From: Streptomyces pyxinicus
GTDB taxonomy: Bacteria; Actinomycetota; Actinomycetes; Streptomycetales; Streptomycetaceae
NCBI RefSeq assembly: GCF_024753135.1
Contig: NZ_JANUGP010000032.1
Coordinates: 20,764 to 84,763 of the forward strand
Direction of reading: 5' to 3'
Length of the DNA: 64,000 bases
Position numbers and translations under genes: made by a program
The notes under the pieces: generated by a model
Told to the model about the DNA's origin: nothing
Databases searched by the model: none
Seen by the model: only the letters and a program-made list of their open reading frames with translations
Shown: positions 58,331 to 64,000 of the stretch, one piece after another
Numbering within the stretch: position 1 is the first letter of the stretch
Layout of the letters: the number at the start of each line of letters is the position of its first letter

Positions 58331-59805
58331 GCGGCACCTACCTGGGCATGCCGGCGTTCCCGGTGGCCGCGCACGAGGCGGTGCGGGACACCACCCTGCG
58401 CGGCAACCTGCGGCACGCCACCCACACCATCCGCGCCAAGCGGGCCGCGGCGGTGGCGGAGGTCTCCGACTGGGCGGAGCTGCGCGAGGCGGGCCGCCGG
58501 ATCAAGGACCACACCCTGCGCCATCTCGACACCTACCTGGAGCAGTTGGAGGAGTCGGTGACGGCGGCGGGCGGCACGGTCCACTGGGCCGCCGACGCCG
58601 CCGAGGCCAACCGCATCGTGACCGGACTGGTCCGGGAGACGGACGAGTCGGAGGTCGTCAAGGTCAAGTCGATGGCCACGCAGGAGATCGGACTCAACAA
58701 GGCCCTGGAGGATGCGGGTATCCGCGCCTACGAGACCGATCTCGCCGAACTCATCGTGCAGTTGGGCAGGGACCGCCCCTCGCACATCCTGGTCCCGGCG
58801 ATCCACCGCAACCGGGGCGAGATCCGGGACATCTTCCGCGCGGAGATGGGCGCTTGGGGCCGCCCGGCGCCCGAGGGCCTGACCGACACCCCCGCCGAAC
58901 TCGCCGAGGCCGCCCGGCTGCACCTGCGGGAGAAGTTCCTGCGGGCCCGGGTCGGGATCTCCGGCGCCAACTTCATGGTCGCCGAGACCGGCACCCTCGT
59001 CGTCGTGGAGTCCGAGGGCAACGGCCGGATGTGCCTGACCCTGCCCCGGACGCTGATCTCGGTCGCCGGCATCGAGAAGGTGGTGCCGACCTGGCGGGAC
59101 CTGGAGGTGTTCCTGCAGACCCTGCCCCGCTCCTCCACCGCCGAGCGCATGAACCCGTACACCAGCACCTGGACCGGCACCACCGACGAGGACGGCCCGG
59201 AGACCTTCCACCTGGTCCTGCTCGACAACGGCCGCACCGACACCCTCGCCGACCAGGTCGGCCGCCAGGCCCTGCGCTGCATCCGCTGCTCGGCCTGCCT
59301 GAACGTCTGCCCGGTGTACGAGCGGGCCGGCGGCCACGCCTACGGCTCGGTGTACCCCGGGCCCATCGGCGCCATCCTCAGCCCCCAACTGCGGGGCACC
59401 GCAAGCGAGATCGACGCCTCCCTGCCGTACGCCTCCTCGCTGTGCGGGGCCTGCTACGAGGTGTGCCCGGTCGCCATCGACATCCCCGAGGTGCTGGTGC
59501 ACCTGCGCGAGCGGGTGGTCCAGGGCGGCGAGGCGACCCTCGGCGGCAACAAGGTGCTGCTCAAGCCCGCCCGGGGGCACGCGGTCGAGCGGGCGGCGAT
59601 GCGGGCCGCCCGCTGGGCCTTCGCCCGCCCCGGCGCCCTGCGCACCGGCCAGCGGCTCGCCTCCCGCACCCGCCGGCTGCATCCCCGGACCCTGCCGGGC
59701 CCCGGCCGGGCCTGGACCGGCACCCGCGACCTGCCGGCCGTACCGGCCGAGCCCTTCCGGGACTGGTGGCAGCGCACCTCCGGCGGAAAGGACGGCGCCG
59801 AGTGA
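58327..59805 (+). CDS. lutB: L-lactate utilisation protein LutB
   Basis: 492 aa. An N-terminal LUD domain (VVKVKSMATQEIGLNKALEDAG, ISGANFMVAETGTLVVVESEGNGR) is followed by two 4Fe-4S motifs (CIRCSACLNVCPVY and SSLCGACYEVCPVAIDIP). It is the central subunit of LutABC. GTG start overlaps the lutA stop; the stop overlaps the lutC start. The Arg-rich C-terminal 80 residues are usual for the family. Confidence 0.95.
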   Translation: MSGTYLGMPAFPVAAHEAVRDTTLRGNLRHATHTIRAKRAAAVAEVSDWAELREAGRRIKDHTLRHLDTYLEQLEESVTAAGGTVHWAADAAEANRIVTGLVRETDESEVVKVKSMATQEIGLNKALEDAGIRAYETDLAELIVQLGRDRPSHILVPAIHRNRGEIRDIFRAEMGAWGRPAPEGLTDTPAELAEAARLHLREKFLRARVGISGANFMVAETGTLVVVESEGNGRMCLTLPRTLISVAGIEKVVPTWRDLEVFLQTLPRSSTAERMNPYTSTWTGTTDEDGPETFHLVLLDNGRTDTLADQVGRQALRCIRCSACLNVCPVYERAGGHAYGSVYPGPIGAILSPQLRGTASEIDASLPYASSLCGACYEVCPVAIDIPEVLVHLRERVVQGGEATLGGNKVLLKPARGHAVERAAMRAARWAFARPGALRTGQRLASRTRRLHPRTLPGPGRAWTGTRDLPAVPAEPFRDWWQRTSGGKDGAE

Positions 59806-60443
59806 GCGGCAGGGAACGGATTCTGGGCCGGGTACGGCGGGCGCTGGCCGACGTACCCGCCGACGACGCGCCGTACGCCACGGCCGTCCCGCGCGACTAC
59901 CTGCGCGAGCACGGGGAGCGCACCACCGGGCGGACGGTGGAGCTGCTCGCGGAGAACCTGGCGGACTACCGGGCGCTGGTGCACCGCAGCACCGAGGCGG
60001 AGCTGCCGGCGCTGGTGGCCCGGCTGCTGGCCGGGCGCGGGGCGCGGGAGGTGCTGGTGCCGCCGGGGCTGCCCGTGGAGTGGCTCGCCGCCACGGACGC
60101 CGTCCGGGTGCCGGACCGGGCGACGGACACCGCGCACCGGCTCGACCGGGTGGACAGCGTGGTCACCGGATGCGCCCTGGCGATCGCCGAGACCGGCACG
60201 CTCGTCCTGGACGGCTCCCCCGATCAGGGCCGCCGCCGCATCACCCTGATCCCGGACCACCACGTCTGTGTCGTCCGGGTGCCCGGCCAGGTGGTCGCGT
60301 CCGTCCCGGAGGCGTTCGAACGGCTCGACCCGGTACGGCCGTTGACCTGGATCTCGGGTCCGTCCGCGACCAGTGACATCGAGCTGGACCGGGTGGAGGG
60401 CGTGCACGGGCCCCGGACGCTGGAGGTCGTCCTGCTCGGCTGA
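59802..60443 (+). CDS. lutC: L-lactate utilisation protein LutC
   Basis: 213-aa LUD-domain protein. SVVTGCALAIAETGTLVLDGSPDQGRR and LIPDHHVCVVRV are the conserved LutC blocks; the C-terminus TSDIELDRVEGVHGPR is diagnostic. GTG start overlapping lutB. A hairpin terminator begins at its stop codon. Regulation by a GntR-type LutR or lactate is known in other bacteria; no regulator gene is adjacent here. Confidence 0.94.
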   Translation: MSGRERILGRVRRALADVPADDAPYATAVPRDYLREHGERTTGRTVELLAENLADYRALVHRSTEAELPALVARLLAGRGAREVLVPPGLPVEWLAATDAVRVPDRATDTAHRLDRVDSVVTGCALAIAETGTLVLDGSPDQGRRRITLIPDHHVCVVRVPGQVVASVPEAFERLDPVRPLTWISGPSATSDIELDRVEGVHGPRTLEVVLLG

Positions 60444-60474
60444 CCGGCGGTCCCGGTGGGGCCGTCCGCCGGTC
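60442..60474 (+). terminator. Terminator at the end of lutABC
   Basis: Perfect 9-bp stem (60442-60450 with 60466-60474) and 15-nt loop, overlapping the lutC stop codon. Confidence 0.7.
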
Positions 60475-60522
60475 GGGCCCCGACCGCGTGCCGCCCGGGC
60501 CGGGCGGCCGTAGCGTGGGGGG

Positions 60523-61677
60523 ATGATCCGGTTCGAGCAGGTCGGCAAGCGCTACCCGGACGGTACGACCGCCGTGGACGACCTGTCCTTCGAGGTGGCC
60601 GAGGGCGAGCTGGTCACCCTCGTCGGTCCCTCGGGCTGCGGCAAGACGACCACCATGATGATGGTGAACCGGCTGATCGAGCCGACCTCCGGCCGGATCC
60701 TGGTCGACGGTGAGGACATCGCGGCCGTGGACCCGGTGCGGCTGCGCCGCCGGATCGGGTACGTCATCCAGCAGGTCGGCCTCTTCCCGCACCGCACCGT
60801 CCTCGACAACACCGCGACCGTGCCCGCGCTGCTCGGCTGGAAGCGGGCGGCGGCCCGGGCCCGCGCGGCCGAGCTGCTGGACCTGGTGGGCCTGGACCCG
60901 AAGACGTACGGGCCGCGCTACCCGGAGCAGCTGTCGGGCGGGCAGCGGCAGCGGGTCGGGGTGGCGCGGGCGCTGGCTGCCGATCCGCCGGTGCTGCTGA
61001 TGGACGAGCCGTTCGGCGCGGTCGACCCGGTGGTGCGCGAGCAGTTGCAGGACGAGTTCCTGCGGATGCAGGCCGCCGTGCGCAAGACGGTGCTGCTGGT
61101 CACGCACGACATCGAGGAGGCCGTCCGGCTCGGCGACCGGATCGCCGTGTACGGGCAGGGCCGTATCGAGCAGTTCGACACGCCCGGCGCGGTGCTGGGC
61201 GCGCCCGCCACGCCGTACGTCGCCGGGTTCGTGGGGGCCGACCGGGGGCTGAAGCGGCTGTCGGTCACCGCGATCGAGCCGGACGACCTGGAGCAGCCGC
61301 CGGTGGCCCGCCCGGACGAGGCCGCCGAACGCGCCCGGGAGCGGCTGCGGGCCGAGGGCGCCCGCTGGGCCGTGGTCCTGGACGGGGGCGGTGACCTGCA
61401 CGGCTGGGTGGGCATCGACGAGCTGACGCCGGGCCGGACGGTCGGTGACCTGGCGCACCGGATGACGGCCTGGGTGCCGGTGGGCGCGCCGCTGAAGCAG
61501 GCGTTCGGGGTGATGCTCCAGTACGACGCCGGGTGGGTGGCTGTGCTGGACGGCGCCCGGTTCCTCGGGGTGCTGACCCCGGCGAAGCTGCACGAGGCGC
61601 TGCGCCGCTCGGTGGACGCGGACGCGCGGGGCGTGGCGCGCGGGCAGGTGCCGTTCGACTCGGTGTCGGACGCCTGA
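60523..61677 (+). CDS. Osmoprotectant (glycine betaine/choline) ABC transporter ATPase
   Basis: 384 aa, OpuBA/OpuCA/ProV type. Walker A GPSGCGKTT, Q-loop QQVGLFPH, signature LSGGQRQRVG, Walker B VLLMDEPFGAVD, switch His in THD. The last ~100 residues hold CBS-like regulatory segments (GWVGIDELTPGRTVGDL, AVLDGARFLGVLTPAKL) that sense ionic strength in OpuA. ATG with no close ribosome site in the GC-rich lead (GGGGGG before ATG). It converges with the binding-protein gene, with 19 bp between stops. Confidence 0.93.
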   Translation: MIRFEQVGKRYPDGTTAVDDLSFEVAEGELVTLVGPSGCGKTTTMMMVNRLIEPTSGRILVDGEDIAAVDPVRLRRRIGYVIQQVGLFPHRTVLDNTATVPALLGWKRAAARARAAELLDLVGLDPKTYGPRYPEQLSGGQRQRVGVARALAADPPVLLMDEPFGAVDPVVREQLQDEFLRMQAAVRKTVLLVTHDIEEAVRLGDRIAVYGQGRIEQFDTPGAVLGAPATPYVAGFVGADRGLKRLSVTAIEPDDLEQPPVARPDEAAERARERLRAEGARWAVVLDGGGDLHGWVGIDELTPGRTVGDLAHRMTAWVPVGAPLKQAFGVMLQYDAGWVAVLDGARFLGVLTPAKLHEALRRSVDADARGVARGQVPFDSVSDA

Positions 61678-61696
61678 GGCGCGTTCACGCACCACG

Positions 61697-62644
61697 TCAC
61701 GGCTGCTTCGGCAGACCCTTGTCGCGGAGGTAGGCGCGCGCCACGTCGGCGGGCAGCCGGCGCCAGCTGTCGACCTGTTCGTTCATCCGGGCCAGGTCGG
61801 CCGTGGTCAGGACGTCGTTGAGCCGCCCGAGCGCCGTGGCCACGCCGGTGCTGCCCGCCCGGGAGCGGTTGACGACCGGGACCACGTAGTCGGCGTTCTG
61901 GAGGTGCTTGTCGTCGGCCAGGATGACCAGTCCGAACTGGCCGAGGGTGGCGTCGGTGGTGGTGGTCAGCACCAGCTGGTCCCGGCCGTCCTGCACGGCC
62001 CGCTTGGCCTGGGTGGTGCCGACACCCTTGGGGTCGACGCCGGTGACGTCGATGCCGTACACCTTCTTCAGGCCCGGTTCGCAGTAGGGCCGCTGCACGC
62101 ACTCGTCGCCGGCCGCGAGCCGTACCTTCAGGCCCGAGGCGCCGAGGTCGCTGAGGGTCTTCAGGTGATGCCGGCGGGCGTAGGAGGCGCTGACCGCGAA
62201 GGCGTTCTGGTCGACGGCCCGGCCCGGCGGGAGGACGGTGAGGCCGCGGGGCGTGGCGAGGGCGCGCAGGGCCTTCATGGTGGTGTCGAGGTCGGGCGAG
62301 CCGACCGGTTTCGCGTCGGCGCCGTGGGTCTTGGCGTTCAGCCAGTCGGCGAAGGTGGCCGCGTACTCGGGCACGACGTCGATCTGCCCGGACTCCAGCG
62401 CGGGTTCGTACAGCTCGCGGTTGGCGACCGTGAGGATCGACGTCTTGTAGCCCGCCTGATCGAGGAGTTGGGCGTACAGCTGGGCGAGCAGGTCGCTCTC
62501 GGTGAAGCCGGCCGAGCCGACGGTGAGGTGGTGGCTGTCGCCGGGCGGGGCGGTGACCCGGCCGCGGTCCTCCAGGGAGGGGCCGGTGGAGCAGGCGGTG
62601 AGGAGCAGCAGGGCGAGGGCGGCCAGGGCCCGGCGCGCGGTCAC
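61697..62644 (-). CDS. Osmoprotectant ABC transporter substrate-binding lipoprotein
   Basis: 315 aa. Lipoprotein signal with lipobox LLTAC (Cys18). The mature part is OpuBC/OpuCC-like: HHLTVGSAGFTESDLLAQLYAQLL, IDVVPEYAATFADWL, and LVLTTTTDATLGQFGLVILADDK. It captures betaine, choline or carnitine for the two permeases. GTG start overlaps the stop of the first permease gene (GTGA). Confidence 0.93.
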   Translation of the reverse strand: MTARRALAALALLLLTACSTGPSLEDRGRVTAPPGDSHHLTVGSAGFTESDLLAQLYAQLLDQAGYKTSILTVANRELYEPALESGQIDVVPEYAATFADWLNAKTHGADAKPVGSPDLDTTMKALRALATPRGLTVLPPGRAVDQNAFAVSASYARRHHLKTLSDLGASGLKVRLAAGDECVQRPYCEPGLKKVYGIDVTGVDPKGVGTTQAKRAVQDGRDQLVLTTTTDATLGQFGLVILADDKHLQNADYVVPVVNRSRAGSTGVATALGRLNDVLTTADLARMNEQVDSWRRLPADVARAYLRDKGLPKQP

Positions 62645-63312
62645 CGGCCCGCCCTGGTGCGTGCCGGTGCCCGCCGTTCGGCGATCTCGAAGACGCCCTC
62701 CACGAGGAGCGCGAACACGGCGACGAGCAGTGCGCCCGCGACGACCTGGGGGGTGCTGGCCAGGTTGAAGCCGGCCGTGATGATCCGGCCGAGCCCGCCC
62801 CCGCCCGCCAGGGCCGCGATGGTGGCGGTGGCGACGAGCTGCACGGCGGCGATCCGCACCCCGTTCATGATCAGGGGCAGCGCGAGGGGCACTTCGACGC
62901 GCAGCAGCAGTTGCCGCCCGGTCATCCCCATGCCCCGCGCCGCCTGGACGACGCTCCGGTCGACCTCGCGCATGCCGACATAGGCGTTGGTGAGCAGGGG
63001 CGGTACGGCGAACAGCACCAGGGCGACGACGGTGGGGCCCTCGCCCCAGTCGCCGACCGGGGTCAGGAGCAGCAGGACCAGGACGGCGAAGGTGGGGACG
63101 GCCCGGCCGACGTTGGAGATGTTGACGGCGAGCGCGCCGCCCTTGCCGAGGTGGCCGAGGACCAAGGCGACGGGCAGCGCGATCAGGCAGCTGATGACGA
63201 GACAGACGACAGTGAGCACGAGGTGCTGGAGCAGCCGGTGCCAGACGCCGTTGTCGCCGGACCAGTGCGCGGGGTCGGCGAGCCAGGTCCAGGTGGCGGT
63301 CAGGGTGCTCAT
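62641..63312 (-). CDS. Osmoprotectant ABC transporter permease
   Basis: 223 aa, six helices; the conserved EAA-like loop GMREVDRSVVQAARGMGMTGRQLLLRVEVPLALPLI is visible, as in OpuBB/OpuCB. ATG 63312 overlaps the preceding permease gene (stop 63309). A hydrophilic N-terminus (TWTWLADPAHWSGDNGVWHR) faces the outside or cytoplasm. Confidence 0.92.
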   Translation of the reverse strand: MSTLTATWTWLADPAHWSGDNGVWHRLLQHLVLTVVCLVISCLIALPVALVLGHLGKGGALAVNISNVGRAVPTFAVLVLLLLTPVGDWGEGPTVVALVLFAVPPLLTNAYVGMREVDRSVVQAARGMGMTGRQLLLRVEVPLALPLIMNGVRIAAVQLVATATIAALAGGGGLGRIITAGFNLASTPQVVAGALLVAVFALLVEGVFEIAERRAPARTRAGR

Positions 63313-63992
63313 GCGCCCCGCCTCGCCCGCACCCAGGGGGTGGCCAGCCACTGGACGCCGAGCAGCAGCAGGTCGGCGGCGACGGCGATCACCACGCACA
63401 GCACGGAGGCGGTGAGCACCTGGGCCTTGAAGTAGGTGTTCATGCCCGAATAGATCAGATTGCCCAGACCGCCGAAGCCGACGATCGCCCCGACCGTGAC
63501 GAGCGAGACGGCCGAGACGGTCGCGATGCGCAGTCCGGCCATCGCGGCGGGCAGGGCGAGGGGCATCTCGACGGTGAGCAGCAGCCGGACCGGGCCGTAG
63601 CCGAGGCCGCGCGCGGCCTGCCGGGTCTCCGCCGGGACCGCGCGGAGGCCGGCGAGGAGGTTGCGGACGGGCAGTGTGAGCGAGTACAGCACCAGACCGG
63701 CGACGACGAGGGTGGCCGAGAGCCCGTACAGCGGCAGCAGCAGGGAGAACATGGCGAGCGAGGGGATGGTGTAGAGGATCGTCGTCAGCCCGAGCACCGG
63801 CCCGGCCGCCCAGCCCCAGCGGCGGGCGAGCACCGCGAGGGGCACGGCGATGACCAGGCCGATCAGGACCGACAGGAACGTCAGCTGGAGATGCTGGAGG
63901 ACCGCGTCGAGCAGGATCTGCCGGCGGGTGCTCAGATAGGCGCCGCAGATCCACTCGTTACGCGCGAGACAGTCGTCCGGGGGCGCGGTCAC
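63309..63992 (-). CDS. Osmoprotectant ABC transporter permease
   Basis: 227 aa, six helices with the same EAA-like loop (LRAVPAETRQAARGLGYGPVRLLLTVEMPLALPAAMAGLR). Together with the second permease and the binding lipoprotein it forms an operon. GTG start at 63992; upstream, ATGGACGGGTGA at the window edge suggests the end of a preceding gene overlapping this start, so the operon may begin outside the window, possibly with its own ATPase. Confidence 0.9.
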   Translation of the reverse strand: MTAPPDDCLARNEWICGAYLSTRRQILLDAVLQHLQLTFLSVLIGLVIAVPLAVLARRWGWAAGPVLGLTTILYTIPSLAMFSLLLPLYGLSATLVVAGLVLYSLTLPVRNLLAGLRAVPAETRQAARGLGYGPVRLLLTVEMPLALPAAMAGLRIATVSAVSLVTVGAIVGFGGLGNLIYSGMNTYFKAQVLTASVLCVVIAVAADLLLLGVQWLATPWVRARRGA

Positions 63993-64000
63993 CCGTCCAT

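Overview
The window is very GC-rich, with strong third-position G/C bias, GTG/TTG start codons, GGAGG-type ribosome sites and many tightly packed short operons. Gene content (subtilisin-inhibitor-like protein, CYP105 with a 3Fe-4S ferredoxin, SpoIIE-type phosphatase with PAS/GAF domains, STAS anti-sigma antagonist, DUF4230/DUF4232/DUF4235/DUF2470 proteins, mycothiol-era redox enzymes, F420-type reductase) points clearly to a Streptomyces chromosome. No rRNA, tRNA or CRISPR array was seen.

Layout. 1-5.0 kb: end of a membrane-protein gene, an SDR, an FAD monooxygenase and a 14-TM MFS exporter whose upstream region is packed with palindromes. 5.0-7.7 kb: a redox cluster made of a flavodoxin-fold reductase divergent, with only 22 bp between start codons, from a heme-oxygenase-like diiron protein, an MTQ2/PrmC-like methyltransferase and a CDGSH iron-sulfur protein. 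7.8-11.1 kb: SSI-type protease inhibitor with an unusual Gln at P1, a ribbon-helix-helix/degenerate-Fic toxin-antitoxin pair, a 616-bp gene-free stretch carrying an 81-bp direct repeat, and an FMN-dependent 2-hydroxy-acid oxidase. 11.3-23.7 kb: signalling (PAS-GAF-PP2C-ATPase protein, ECF sigma factor divergent from a Ser/Thr kinase), lipoproteins, a Tat deacetylase-like protein, a transporter that probably starts with CTG, a Usp protein, a sigma-like/zinc-finger/TM/ricin fusion, an aldo-keto reductase and a GH114-like lipoprotein. 23.7-34.4 kb: flavoprotein fragment, CYP105/ferredoxin, DDN-like reductase, CDF metal exporter, Xi-class GST and small stress genes, GlxA-type regulator divergent from a quinone oxidoreductase, STAS protein, PRPP synthetase. 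34.5-39.0 kb: a minus-strand Mrp/Mbh-type antiporter operon without the large N-terminal part of MrpA and with rearranged small subunits. 39-46 kb: VanZ, secreted GH16 glucanase with ricin domain, a scrambled topoisomerase IB relic, SDR, PHP phosphoesterase, HAD phosphatase, a structured RNA of 6S/Ms1 type, and an epimerase. 46-57 kb: ROK regulator, FUSC-like exporter, lactonase-type beta-propeller, an iron-box-controlled DUF2470 gene, a TetR/CYP102-like P450 pair followed by a 225-bp MITE whose CTAG target duplication supplies the P450 stop codon, a pentapeptide-repeat protein and an S33 peptidase. 57.5-64 kb: lutABC lactate utilisation operon behind a tandemly duplicated promoter-like unit, and an osmoprotectant ABC transporter whose ATPase gene converges on its binding-protein/permease genes.

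The best candidates for an undescribed system are the diiron protein/methyltransferase/CDGSH/flavodoxin cluster at 5.0-7.7 kb, the Mbh-like antiporter, and the RHH/degenerate-Fic pair. All functional statements are from reading the sequence and general family knowledge; no database search was run.
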